Positions 34,736 to 42,964 of a stretch of 64,000 nucleotides of DNA are shown piece after piece (within the stretch, counting starts at the first letter, position 1; each line of letters begins with the position of its first letter). The stretch is from Kuschelorhynchus macadamiae. Taxonomy: Eukaryota > Arthropoda > Insecta > Coleoptera > Curculionidae. Below the pieces are notes generated by a model that was not told the DNA's origin, did not search any database, and was given only the letters and a program-made list of their open reading frames with translations. The DNA lies in assembly GCA_030620095.1 (NCBI GenBank), contig JAUTXW010002097.1, forward strand, positions 314,501 to 378,500. The letters are read 5' to 3'. Both the position numbers and the translations under genes were made by a program.

Positions 34736-35668
34736 TTAAACAATATTTTTTTTATCAATCCATGTATTATATTTTTTATCAAGTCCTAACCATTTCACAT
34801 AAACTTTGTTTCCTTTCCTTCTCAAAATCTTCTCAATAAGATACACATCGGTATGCTTTACTTTTAGTAATTCTTGCTCATAAAAACCACCCAGAATGTC
34901 CTGATTATCTTCGTCTTGAATTAAATATGTCCAAGGGTTTGTCATCTTAACTTCTTTAATGTGGAATATCTCATTTGACCAATTTGGTGTGTAACCTTTT
35001 GAAAATGCCTCTCGATGCTTGCTTATTCGTACGTGATCACCCACTTTAAACTTTGGAGATTTTATATCTAACGTTTTAGCATGAGTAAATGCAGATTTCA
35101 AGATTCTATTTTCATTTGTTTTATTTACTTGTTTTGGCTTCATTCCTATTGAAGAATGTTTTGTATTGTTATAATCTTTTACAATATCCGCTAATATATT
35201 AAACCATTTGTAATTTCCTTGAATGCTAAATATTTTCCACATATTATTCTTTAAAGTCCTGTTCACTCTTTCTACTATACTCGCTTTCAAATTGGAAAAC
35301 GTGCTATAATGGTTAATTCGAAATTGTTGCATCAAATTTTGAAAATTTACATTGAAAAACTCTCTTCCTCTATCCGTTTGCAAGTTTTTTGGTGGAGTTT
35401 TTGCACTGATTAATATTTTTTTCATTGCCGCTGTTACGTCTTTTCCAGATTTAGATTTTAACGGTTCGGCCCAAACATACTTAGAAAATACATTTATGGT
35501 AATCAAGATATATTTAAATCCCTTATTAAATTTGGCATAGGGTAACATTTCAACCAAATCAGCTTGAAAAAGATCATTTAACCCTTTCACTACCACCCTT
35601 CTGCGTTTGTAGTTTTTTCTAGCAGGTTTATGTAATTCATTAACGACTTGCTGTTTAACGGTTGTCAT
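34736..35668 (-). CDS. Polinton DDE integrase with chromodomain
   Basis: This 310-residue RNase H-fold integrase has D37 (FQADLVEM), D99 (LQTDRGREF) and E133 (ASIVERVNRTLK), giving a D-x61-D-x33-E triad, followed by YNNTKHSSIG. Residues about 205-265 form an SH3-like DNA-binding part (FKVGDHVRI...YEQELLKV). Residues about 274-310 form a chromodomain (YLIEKILRRKGNKVYVKWLG...TWIDKKNIV), expected to read histone marks and steer insertion. The N-terminal zinc-binding/HTH region common in retroviral-type integrases is missing: the frame begins just before the LHKPARKNY linker. It is 41 bp downstream of the coiled-coil gene on the same strand. It should join element ends to host DNA with 6-bp duplications. 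Confidence 0.93.
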   Translation of the reverse strand: MTTVKQQVVNELHKPARKNYKRRRVVVKGLNDLFQADLVEMLPYAKFNKGFKYILITINVFSKYVWAEPLKSKSGKDVTAAMKKILISAKTPPKNLQTDRGREFFNVNFQNLMQQFRINHYSTFSNLKASIVERVNRTLKNNMWKIFSIQGNYKWFNILADIVKDYNNTKHSSIGMKPKQVNKTNENRILKSAFTHAKTLDIKSPKFKVGDHVRISKHREAFSKGYTPNWSNEIFHIKEVKMTNPWTYLIQDEDNQDILGGFYEQELLKVKHTDVYLIEKILRRKGNKVYVKWLGLDKKYNTWIDKKNIV

Positions 35669-35709
35669 GACAACAAACTTGTTTATTCAATTTTAAGGAA
35701 GTTCACTTT

Positions 35710-36450
35710 CTATGTTTTGTAATAATTCGAAATATAACTTTTATATGTTTTTTCCCATTCATTCAATTTATCAATTTGTATTGTATAACTTTTTTCATTT
35801 AAAATTTTACTAATTTTAGTAATCTCCTTTTCTAACGCATTAAAGGATTTTTTTATCTCTCCAGTTAAGAAAGTAGTTGATCTACTATCACTATTTTTTA
35901 ATTCCTCCTCTGTTTTATTTAATTCTTGTTCTAATTTCTTAATTACACTGGACATTATATTTTCCAAGGAAATATATTGTTGATTTTCTTCCAAAGTGAG
36001 TTGGTCAATTGTTCTACTGTTAAGAATGCTATTTTGATTTCTTTTTTTTTCATCATCTAACCTTTTTATAAAAGTTCTTAATTGTTTAATTTTTTCCTTG
36101 TGTTTTTCAATTATTACTTCTCTTATATTTGTTTCCATTATTTTATTAATTTTGTTGATATCATCACTTAATTTTTTGTCTTCCTTTTTAACATGTTCAT
36201 TTAAAAATTGCAAATCTTTACTTATTTGATTTAGCGTTAGCAACTGTTTATTAACGTTTTCAATTGAGGTATAGCATCCTTTAATCTGGTTCTCATACTT
36301 TAAAAAATTTTCATCAAAAACCTTAAGCTTTTTAGCAAAGATTTCATTATTTGTTTCATTTTCACCTAATCTCCTTTTTAAATTATTAATGTCACTTATT
36401 CTCTCTTGATTTTGTTTTGAAATATGGCGTCCAAATTTATCAACTGTCAT
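35710..36450 (-). CDS. Polinton coiled-coil protein (VDKFGRHI family)
   Basis: The 246-residue product begins MTVDKFGRHISKQNQ, an N-terminal signature I associate with a conserved Polinton protein of unknown role. Nearly everything after it is heptad-rich coiled coil (for example QLLTLNQISKDLQFLNEH and KLEQELNKTEEEL). There are no Cys-rich motifs or membrane segments. A structural role is plausible, such as a fibre, scaffold or virion-associated rod, since the gene sits between the integrase and DUF8207 genes of the virion module. The family memory is from Polinton gene layout, not a search. Confidence 0.7.
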   Translation of the reverse strand: MTVDKFGRHISKQNQERISDINNLKRRLGENETNNEIFAKKLKVFDENFLKYENQIKGCYTSIENVNKQLLTLNQISKDLQFLNEHVKKEDKKLSDDINKINKIMETNIREVIIEKHKEKIKQLRTFIKRLDDEKKRNQNSILNSRTIDQLTLEENQQYISLENIMSSVIKKLEQELNKTEEELKNSDSRSTTFLTGEIKKSFNALEKEITKISKILNEKSYTIQIDKLNEWEKTYKSYISNYYKT

Positions 36451-36499
36451 GTTGAGCTTTCATTAAACAATAAATATGATTATATTTGATAGCTGTTAT

Positions 36500-37639
36500 T
36501 TATAGTATTACTTTATCTTCTCTTAATTCTTCAATAATAGAGATAATCTCGTTACTATGAGCATTATTTCCCGCATCACTTGATGAAATTAATAAACGTA
36601 GCCTATCAACAATTTCGTTAACATTATTCCAGTATACATAGTCTGTATTTGATCTGTTTGTTTTCAAAATTAATCCCTTTCCTGTAGATTTGGCTCTAGT
36701 TGTTCTAAACGGAGGTTTTGGTTTGTTAAATGCTGTAACTAATCTTGGCAAGGTTTTTGTCTTTGTAATCCCCTTTCTTTGTAAATATGGTCCTATTATT
36801 GTAACATATTTGTGTGATGTATTTCCTTGAACTTGTTCATTTGAATCAAAATTCCTACGATATACATTTGTTTTAGCTAGAATGTTCATGTAATTATCTA
36901 AATCTTCCTTCTTATAACCTTTCGGTTCTTTTTTGAAAAGCAATTCGTATAAACCTGGCGTGCCTGTGTACGTTATTCCTCCCACTTTAATGTCTTTTCC
37001 AATAATTTCTACCGGTATCTGTGTTAAACCAAAAGAAAACTTATCCGTTTCGAGGTCATGAACTATTCCATAATAATGGTCAAATTTATGTTGTGTATCT
37101 TTCACACCCTCATCAATATATGATCTGGGTAATTCATGAAAATCTGCTAAGTAATCTTTATATGATGGTGTACCAACATAGGTTTGAATTGTTTTTCTAG
37201 TTTGTTCCAATATGTCTGACAAGTTTAAATTTGTTGTTGTGTCACTAGAAGGATCTGAAGTTTCTGCTATAACAGTTGATGACAATGGTTGTACTACAGG
37301 AGAGGAAGAAGTGATACTACTGTCATTTAAAAATGTTGGTAGTTCTGTAGGGAGTGACGGAGTTTTTCCTGTTTTCTGAATATTTTTCGTCGGAGTTGAT
37401 GTTTTATAAAGCTTTGTAGGTGTTTTGAAATCTTCATACTTTGAAACTCTTTCTTCTTTTAAATCGAATGGTTCGGATTTACCAATACTTGAAATTAGCT
37501 GTTTAAGTGGTTGTGTTATTGGTCTATAAGTTTGTTCTAATTCGGACTGAGCAGAAGAAGTAGCTAATTTCAAGCTTTGATATTTCTGCTTCACGGCTTG
37601 TCTGGATCTTATTAATTCTCGAGCTAAACGTTTATCCAT
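36500..37639 (-). CDS. DUF8207-type Polinton protein
   Basis: I choose ATG 37639 (MDKRLAREL); no ATG precedes it in frame. The product is 379 residues. The first 140 are basic then Ser/Thr/Pro-rich and probably disordered. Residues about 185-285 form the conserved domain: DTQHKFDHYYGI, then IKVGGITYTGTPGLYELLFKK, then the YMNILAKTNVYRRNF block. I associate this motif series with DUF8207 proteins encoded in many arthropod Polintons. The function is unknown, but it is always found with the capsid/packaging genes, so a virion role is likely. It lies between the coiled-coil and ATPase genes in one minus-strand block. Confidence 0.8.
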   Translation of the reverse strand: MDKRLARELIRSRQAVKQKYQSLKLATSSAQSELEQTYRPITQPLKQLISSIGKSEPFDLKEERVSKYEDFKTPTKLYKTSTPTKNIQKTGKTPSLPTELPTFLNDSSITSSSPVVQPLSSTVIAETSDPSSDTTTNLNLSDILEQTRKTIQTYVGTPSYKDYLADFHELPRSYIDEGVKDTQHKFDHYYGIVHDLETDKFSFGLTQIPVEIIGKDIKVGGITYTGTPGLYELLFKKEPKGYKKEDLDNYMNILAKTNVYRRNFDSNEQVQGNTSHKYVTIIGPYLQRKGITKTKTLPRLVTAFNKPKPPFRTTRAKSTGKGLILKTNRSNTDYVYWNNVNEIVDRLRLLISSSDAGNNAHSNEIISIIEELREDKVIL

Positions 37640-37683
37640 GCTGTACAAGTTTTAAATGAAATAAAACTGCAAATTTTTTACTT

Positions 37684-38374
37684 TTATAAATATATAAAGG
37701 AATCGAATTTACTCCTATATCTGCCGTGATTTACTTCACAATCTTTGTCAATTACAAGAAAGCCATATGGATCCATCCAACAGTTAGCACAAATATTTTT
37801 AAACTGATCAAATGTCATATCTAATATACAGTGGTCATTATATATATGTTTTAAACTCAAACAGTCCTGTTTAAATAAAATTAATAAGTTTGCATTTTCT
37901 CGAATTAGACGTTTAAGGATTGAGGAATATCCTTGAAAAATAAAAAAACAATCGGTGTTTCTATGCCTTCCATGTGTGAAATAGTCCCTAATAATAGATT
38001 GATTATGACAAGGAATATCATCAAAAATGATAACGGAATTTGGCTTTATCTCATGAGGTGAAATAATGTTCTCATCGCTATCATATTCAAAGTATCCAAT
38101 TTCTTTCATAGGTTTTAACAACTTTCTTAAATATTCATATTTTGGTTGATCTAATGACTTTGAATAAACATAGACATTTTCAAACCTAATTCCATTTGGA
38201 TGCTCGAGCAGTGTAAGCATAACGTTGGTTTTACCGCTACCACTGCAACCAACTATAAGCCCTCTTTTTTGAACCACCGCAAAATAAGTCACCATGCTTT
38301 CTCAACTGTTTACTTAAAATTTTTTCATCATGATTATTTACTGGTAATGAGAATTTTTGTTTTTCAATCCTCAT
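37684..38374 (-). CDS. FtsK/HerA-type DNA-packaging ATPase, frame-shifted
   Basis: The main frame (38295-37684) has Walker A VGCSGSGKTN, Walker B SVIIFDDI, and a conserved IFQGYS stretch, as in A32-like packaging ATPases of Polintons and large DNA viruses. The normal N-terminus is present upstream in another frame, starting at ATG 38374 (MRIEKQKF) and containing ILSKQLRKHGDLFCGG. The two frames meet at the T6 run 38265-38270 (A6 in the gene), where one base is in excess. Without that break the gene would be about 229 codons, a normal family length. The ATPase would pump element DNA into capsids. An 87-bp gap separates it from the divergent PLA2-protein gene. Confidence 0.88.
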
Positions 38375-38461
38375 TCTTAATCACACTAGTAAATATTTTT
38401 AGCTGTAAAAGTATTTATACCAGAAAAATGTCAATGTGCTTTTAGTATAAAAAGAACTTCA
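38375..38461. promoter_or_regulatory. Probable bidirectional promoter region
   Basis: Only 87 bp separate the divergent ATPase and PLA2-protein start codons. The gap has tatttata at 38,412-38,419 and tataaaaag at 38,446-38,454. The latter is only 8 bp from the plus-strand ATG, so if used as a TATA box the transcript would start inside the gene; the first is better placed. Confidence 0.4.
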
Positions 38462-39181
38462 ATGACTGTGGGTCGCCATAAGTTGAAAAAAACTATTAAA
38501 ACACGTAATAGAAAAGGCTCTGGTTTAGTAAATAAATTAATTAGCAAACTACCTTTCGAAGTTCATATACCAGGATATAATTATTGTGGTCCCGGCACCA
38601 ACTTGGAAAAAAGATTAACTAGAGGTGACGTTGGTATAAATCCATTGGATTCCGCTTGCAAAGAACATGATATATCTTACTCTCAGACTGAAGATTTATC
38701 AAAAAGACACATATCTGACCAAATATTAGAAAAAAAAGCCTGGGATAGGGTAAAAGCTAAAGATTCTTCTATTGGTGAAAAAATTGCAGCTTTAAGTGTT
38801 GCAGGAATAATGAAGGGTAAAAGAAAGTTCGGTTTGGGATTAAAAAATACAAAAGGGGGTAAACTTAAATTGAGAAAAAAACGTATCATTCGAACGCCCA
38901 AAAAAATTGGAGGATTTCTACCTCTTTTGTTTCCCATTCTTGGCGCCCTGGGTGCACTAGGTGGAGGCGCGGCAGGAATTGCTAAGGCAGTAAATGATGC
39001 TAAAGCAGCTAAACAGCAACTAGAAGAAATACATAGACATAATATTGCAATGGAAAATGCTTCTAAAGAAGGGAAAGGATTATATATTAGACCATATAAA
39101 GGAAAGGGACTATTTATTAGACCTTATAAAGGAGGATCCGTCAAAATGAAAGCAATCAGACAAAAAAAAAACTCAAAATAA
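38462..39181 (+). CDS. Phospholipase A2-domain virion protein
   Basis: The 239-residue product has a basic N-terminus. Residues about 37-75 form a parvovirus-VP1-like PLA2 core: the calcium loop Y41CGPG45 and the catalytic H69-D70 in ACKEHDISY. Next come a Lys/Arg-rich region (about 115-150), a hydrophobic Gly/Ala stretch (about 152-180) and an amphipathic helix (about 180-200). A short C-terminal repeat (KGL(Y/F)IRPYKG twice) ends the protein. Such proteins are thought to disrupt endosomal membranes during particle entry; here that is inferred from family only. It heads the plus-strand capsid block. The stop codon lies 10 bp after an A10 run (39162-39171) that coincides with the start of the protease homology. 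Confidence 0.88.
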   Translation: MTVGRHKLKKTIKTRNRKGSGLVNKLISKLPFEVHIPGYNYCGPGTNLEKRLTRGDVGINPLDSACKEHDISYSQTEDLSKRHISDQILEKKAWDRVKAKDSSIGEKIAALSVAGIMKGKRKFGLGLKNTKGGKLKLRKKRIIRTPKKIGGFLPLLFPILGALGALGGGAAGIAKAVNDAKAAKQQLEEIHRHNIAMENASKEGKGLYIRPYKGKGLFIRPYKGGSVKMKAIRQKKNSK

Positions 39182-39546
39182 GTTTTCCAAAAAGAGCACT
39201 TACGAACAATGATATTATTAAATATGTAAAGCTGTTAAAAATAACTGGCTTTAGAGGTGTTTTTATGCTCGATGAACTTCCAAAAAAAATTAATCTGAAA
39301 GAATGTGGTATTGTAAATTTGGATAAAAAACAAAATAAAGGATCTCATTGGACTGCTTATATTAAAAATAACAAAAATGTAATATATTTTGATAGTTATG
39401 GAAATTTAAAACCACCTTTTGAACTTCTCAAATATTTTAATTCGAATGGCAAAGTGGATGTATTTTATACTTATGAAAATAAACAAAAATTTAATTCATA
39501 TAACTGTGGTCAACTATCCCTAAAATTTTTGCAAAAAAATATATAA
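39169..39546 (+). CDS. Adenain-like cysteine protease
   Basis: The first ATG in frame is 39265, but family-like sequence (KLKISFPKRALTNNDIIKYV...FRGVFM) extends upstream in the same frame to about 39169 without an ATG, so the start is uncertain. From ATG 39265, catalytic residues are H28 (GSHWTAY), D43 (YFDSYG) and C81 (SYNCGQL), the adenovirus/Ulp1-type triad. The missing ATG may lie in the upstream gene's frame (39146), with the A10 run at 39162-39171 causing a shift by indel or by ribosomal slippage. The enzyme would mature capsid proteins. It lies between the PLA2 and minor capsid genes. Confidence 0.88.
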   Translation, partial: KLKISFPKRALTNNDIIKYVKLLKITGFRGVFMLDELPKKINLKECGIVNLDKKQNKGSHWTAYIKNNKNVIYFDSYGNLKPPFELLKYFNSNGKVDVFYTYENKQKFNSYNCGQLSLKFLQKNI

Positions 39547-39588
39547 ACTCATTATTTATTGTAATATCTCATTCATAAATAAACTGCA

Positions 39589-40287
39589 ATGTCTACCACA
39601 ATTGCCATATCAGGAAACAGTTCTGTTTTGTCTGCTGATTTTAATCCGCCCATATATTTAGAGGATGAAAAACAATATTACCTGGGTTTAGCTGATTTTG
39701 AAACGTTTATGACTATCCCCAATATAAAAGAAGGATATAATAAATTTTATATAGATAAAAAAGTAATTGTTATTCCCGACGGAACTTATGACATTACAGA
39801 TATAGAAACATACATAAGAGAAAGTATAGAAGATTTATTTCCGAATGAAAAAATTTTTTTTCTTTTAAAAGCAAATGTTAATACTCTAAAAACTTTTTTA
39901 ATGTGTAGTAGAATAATTGATTTTACCAAGGAAGATTCGATAGGAAAAATGTTGGGTTTTAATAGCAGGATACTAGAAGCTATGAAAGAGGAAGAATCAG
40001 ATAATGTTGCAAAAATAACTAAGGTGAATGCTATTTGTATTGACTGTAATATTTGTGTCGGTTCTTACAATAATGGTAAACCTGTTCATATTATTCACCA
40101 GTTTTATCCAACTGTAGCTCCAGGGTATAAAATAGTTGAATCTCCTTTGCCCATTTTGTATTTTCCAGTTAGCGTCAAAGCAATTAACAATATAACAGTT
40201 AAAATAGTTGATCAAGACGGAGAACTTATCAGTTTTAGAGGAGAAACTATAACAGTAAGGTTACATTTACAAACAAGTGAAATATAA
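39589..40287 (+). CDS. Minor capsid (penton-type) protein
   Basis: The 232-residue protein starts MSTTIAISGNSSVLSADFNPPIYL, the typical opening of Polinton minor capsid proteins, followed by YYLGLADFETFMTIPNI. These proteins fold as a single jelly roll and occupy the icosahedral vertices. The length fits the family. The C-terminal half is beta-rich (YFPVSVKAINNITVKIVDQDGELISFRG). No frame break. The stop overlaps the start region of the next gene (40289 ATG follows directly), so the two are translationally close. It is part of the plus-strand virion block with the protease upstream and the major capsid protein downstream. Confidence 0.9.
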   Translation: MSTTIAISGNSSVLSADFNPPIYLEDEKQYYLGLADFETFMTIPNIKEGYNKFYIDKKVIVIPDGTYDITDIETYIRESIEDLFPNEKIFFLLKANVNTLKTFLMCSRIIDFTKEDSIGKMLGFNSRILEAMKEEESDNVAKITKVNAICIDCNICVGSYNNGKPVHIIHQFYPTVAPGYKIVESPLPILYFPVSVKAINNITVKIVDQDGELISFRGETITVRLHLQTSEI

Positions 40288-40288
40288 A

Positions 40289-40468
40289 ATGGTAGTTAGA
40301 TATAATAGAGCCCTTGGGATGAGACTTGCCCCTACTACTATCAACAAAGTAAAAACTTATAAAAAGAAAAAGCCTAAACAACAGTTCAGTATCAAATCCA
40401 ACACCAACAAGTTAAGACGAGATAATCGTAAATTTCTCACATCCTTGGGTTTCACTGTTTTAAAATAA
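40289..40468 (+). CDS. Small basic Polinton protein
   Basis: I choose ATG 40289 (MVVRYNRALGMRLAP); the upstream in-frame codons have no ATG. The 59-residue product is strongly basic (TYKKKKPKQQFSIKSNTNKLRRDNRKF) and ends FLTSLGFTVLK. Small basic proteins between the two capsid genes are usual in Polintons. They may condense DNA or glue capsid parts, like adenovirus core peptides. The role is inference. The gene begins one base after the minor capsid stop and its own stop overlaps the major capsid ATG at 40468, indicating coupled expression. Confidence 0.75.
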   Translation: MVVRYNRALGMRLAPTTINKVKTYKKKKPKQQFSIKSNTNKLRRDNRKFLTSLGFTVLK

Positions 40469-41706
40469 TGAACATATTAAACGTAAACGAAAAGCTTTAT
40501 GTAGACAATTCCATCGTCAGTTCTGAGCTTCACACATATCAACCATATATTTCTTCAAAATTCGATTACAATGATGAAATAAGGATCCCAATTCAAGAAC
40601 TCGATGCTTACACTCTACCATCAGATAGTTTACTTTATATCGAAGGAAAATTAACTAATACAGAAGGTAAATATAAGAAAGAATTGCTATTTATTAACAA
40701 TGGTATAGCCTTTTTGTTCAGAGAAATCCGCTATGAACTAAACGGAATTACTATAGATTCAATAAGAAATGTTGGATTAGCATCAACCTTAAAAAGCTAC
40801 CTTTCTCACAATACCAACGAAAGTTTAAAACTGGAAAATGCAGGTTGGTTTCCACATCGGAAAGAAGGTGATACAATTTTAGTTGATAATGATGGAAAAT
40901 TCTCCGTATCCATACCACTAAAAATGCTTTTAGGATTTTTTGAAGATTACAGAAAAATTATTATGAATATGAAACAGGAATTGGTTCTTATTAGATCAAC
41001 TGATGATTTAGATGGTGTTATTTTCAAAGAAGATCCGGCACACCTTGTTACTGCTCCTGACACTCCATTGGTTACTTTCGATAAAATTTATTGGAAAGTT
41101 CCTCACATTCTAGTTGATATGCCACAACAACTTGCTCTATCAAAAATATTAGAATCAAATAAAGATATATTGATAGGATTCAGGAGTTGGGAACTTGTTG
41201 AATATTCTTCTCTAACCGAAACAACCCGTCACACATGGCCGGTAAAAACAACTAGTAAACTAGAAGCTCCTCGTCATGTTGTCATTGGCTTTCAAGAAAA
41301 CAGAAAAGGGAAAATTGTTAAAGATATGAGTAAATTTGACAATATTACCTTGTCAAATATTAGAGTATATTTAAATTCTGAAAGATATCCTTATCACGAT
41401 TTGTACTTAAATTTCGAAGAAAACAAATTTTCTGCTTTATACGAAATGTTTGCCAACTTTAGACAGTCTTATTATGGTGTTCCAAATGAACCCATTTTTA
41501 ATCCTGAACAATTCAAAAACATTAGTCCTATTACACATATTGATTGCTCCCATCAAAAAGAAACAATTCAAACGGGATCCGTAGTAATGAGAATTGAATT
41601 TGAGACACACAATGCAATTAAAAAAGATACTTCTGCTTATTGTCTTATTTTACATGACAAATTATTTAGCTACAACCCTCTTACTAAAATTGTGAAACAA
41701 TTATAA
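40468..41706 (+). CDS. Major capsid protein (double jelly roll)
   Basis: The 412-residue product starts MNILNVNEKLYVDNSIVSSELHTYQPY. Markers I associate with Polinton major capsid proteins include DEIRIPIQELDAYTLPS, FLFREIRYELNGI, FSVSIPLKMLLGFFEDY, the WPVKTTSKLEAPRHVVIGFQ hinge, and NIRVYLNSERYPYHDL. The family forms trimers with a double jelly-roll fold that build an icosahedral shell. The frame is intact from first to last motif. It overlaps the small basic gene by one base. The presence of intact capsid, penton, protease and nearly intact ATPase genes supports a particle-forming life stage for this element. Confidence 0.92.
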   Translation: MNILNVNEKLYVDNSIVSSELHTYQPYISSKFDYNDEIRIPIQELDAYTLPSDSLLYIEGKLTNTEGKYKKELLFINNGIAFLFREIRYELNGITIDSIRNVGLASTLKSYLSHNTNESLKLENAGWFPHRKEGDTILVDNDGKFSVSIPLKMLLGFFEDYRKIIMNMKQELVLIRSTDDLDGVIFKEDPAHLVTAPDTPLVTFDKIYWKVPHILVDMPQQLALSKILESNKDILIGFRSWELVEYSSLTETTRHTWPVKTTSKLEAPRHVVIGFQENRKGKIVKDMSKFDNITLSNIRVYLNSERYPYHDLYLNFEENKFSALYEMFANFRQSYYGVPNEPIFNPEQFKNISPITHIDCSHQKETIQTGSVVMRIEFETHNAIKKDTSAYCLILHDKLFSYNPLTKIVKQL

Positions 41707-41775
41707 ACTTTATCCCCACTATTTTCATATTTCGATTTAATTTAAAGAAATTTTCAAAAGCTTTTAGTTTTAATC

Positions 41776-41901
41776 ATGACATCAAAACTACAACTACAAA
41801 TTGAAAAATTTATTTTTAAAATTAATCAACTGAAAGAAGAAATTGCAAATTATTCAAGTAAAAAAAGTCTCATTAAAAAATTTGCTGCTTTGAAAATATG
41901 A
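41776..41901 (+). CDS. 41-residue coiled-coil peptide gene
   Basis: ATG 41776 opens a 41-codon frame (MTSKLQLQIEKFIFKINQLK...) ending in TGA 41899-41901, which overlaps the next gene's ATG (41898) as ATGA. The product is Lys/Ile/Leu-rich and helical. The ATGA junction and the tight spacing after the major capsid gene argue that it is real, but the length is small and I recognise no family. Confidence 0.45.
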   Translation: MTSKLQLQIEKFIFKINQLKEEIANYSSKKSLIKKFAALKI

Positions 41902-42347
41902 GATTGGTTATAGATATTCAAGGATTCAAAGATGAAAAAAATAAATTTATACCGAAAGAGCTTGCAGCTTTTGATGGTTATGAAATGACTCATTACATTT
42001 TTAAAAAGCCTTTTCCAATGGAGTTTCTTTCACCTGATTGTCACAAGCAGGCGGTATGGTTAACGAAAAATTATCATTGTATACATTGGAATAATGGATT
42101 TACTCCATTACATCATTTCCCAAAAATAATTGAAACACTTACGAAGAAAGCAGATTTTGTTTTTGTAAAAGGAAGCGAAAAAAAGGATTTTATACAGAAA
42201 TATTCTAAAAAGCATGTGATTGAAATAGATGAACAACCAGCGCTAAAGCTAATGGAACCAAAATGCTTCTATCATTCAAAATCACCTTGTATGTGTGCTT
42301 TGACAAATGTGTTATTTTTATATGACAATTGTTTTATGAATGAATAA
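41898..42347 (+). CDS. DIQGF-motif protein, possible RNase H-like fold
   Basis: The 149-residue product opens RLVIDIQGFKDEKNKFIPKELA. It continues with a Cys/His-bearing middle (PDCHKQAVWLTKNYHCIHW), then FVFVKGSEKKDFI, and a C-terminal Cys cluster (CFYH...CMCALTNVLFLY). I recall this order of motifs, D-I-Q-G-F, V-K-G-x-E-K and C-A-L-x-N-V, from uncharacterised proteins encoded in many arthropod mobile elements; I do not know a name. The opening strand with an Asp and the VKG strand could be an RNase H-like or exonuclease-like fold, but this is not proven. It closes the plus-strand virion block and overlaps the preceding peptide gene by 4 bp. Confidence 0.6.
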   Translation: MRLVIDIQGFKDEKNKFIPKELAAFDGYEMTHYIFKKPFPMEFLSPDCHKQAVWLTKNYHCIHWNNGFTPLHHFPKIIETLTKKADFVFVKGSEKKDFIQKYSKKHVIEIDEQPALKLMEPKCFYHSKSPCMCALTNVLFLYDNCFMNE

Positions 42348-42375
42348 AAATATAAAAAAAAACTTAATTACCTTT

Positions 42376-42651
42376 TTATTTTGCATTAACCAACCATGAT
42401 TGAATACAATTAATATGATACCTTAAATCTAATTTTCTAAATTCATTTAAAAGTTCATACTCATTTTTATATTTTAAATAATCATTACAAAATTTAGCGG
42501 CTAATTTACATTGTTTCATTCGATCTATATTATTAACATATGCTGACAAATCTTGTGCTTCTGCGTCTTCTTCGCCTACAATTGATAAATATTGGAAGTA
42601 TGCAGCAGATATAATAAACTCTTCATACATTTCAGTAACCATTTGCTCCAT
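42376..42651 (-). CDS. Small paralogue A of a three-gene family
   Basis: The 91-residue product is acidic and helical: MVTEMYEEFI... then AKFCNDYLKYKNEYELLNEF and RKLDLRYHINCIQSWL. The segment C-(N/D)-x-Y followed 11-14 residues later by a Leu/Phe-rich helix and a (G/D)-x-x-Y turn is shared with the two genes upstream on the same strand. No known family recognised. It lies 17 bp after paralogue B and converges on the DIQGF gene. Confidence 0.6.
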   Translation of the reverse strand: MEQMVTEMYEEFIISAAYFQYLSIVGEEDAEAQDLSAYVNNIDRMKQCKLAAKFCNDYLKYKNEYELLNEFRKLDLRYHINCIQSWLVNAK

Positions 42652-42668
42652 TGTAAATATTATTAAAT

Positions 42669-42959
42669 TTATTCTTCCTTTTCAATTTCTTGAAGAATAG
42701 TATCCTCGTCAATAAATTGCTTCAAGTCTTTTAAATAGTAACCAAAGCCAATATCTTTTAGATCTTGAATAAGTTGAAAAAAATTTAATGTTTCAATGTA
42801 TTTGTTGCAACAGAGGGCAGCCTTTACGAATTCCTCAGATTGATTACAATAAAAGTCTATCCACTCCGGACCACTTGCCATACAATATGAGAAATAGGTT
42901 TTTGAAAGATTACTAAATTTCTCCTCTAATAATTTAACTGCAATCAGCAACTCAGCCAT
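42669..42959 (-). CDS. Small paralogue B of a three-gene family
   Basis: The 96-residue product contains AALCCNKYIETLNFFQLIQD, then LKDIGFGYYLKDLKQFIDED. It aligns by eye with the C-terminal half of paralogues A and C, in particular C-C-(N/D)-x-Y and the GxxYxxxxL helix. The C-terminus is acidic. It is 5 bp after paralogue C, so the three form a compact minus-strand cluster against the right terminal repeat. Confidence 0.6.
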   Translation of the reverse strand: MAELLIAVKLLEEKFSNLSKTYFSYCMASGPEWIDFYCNQSEEFVKAALCCNKYIETLNFFQLIQDLKDIGFGYYLKDLKQFIDEDTILQEIEKEE

Positions 42960-42964
42960 TTCAT

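Noticed and set aside
34736..35668. Integrase as part of an LTR retrotransposon
   Set aside because: There is no RT, gag or LTR nearby; it lies inside a complete Polinton gene set and has the Polinton-type chromodomain.
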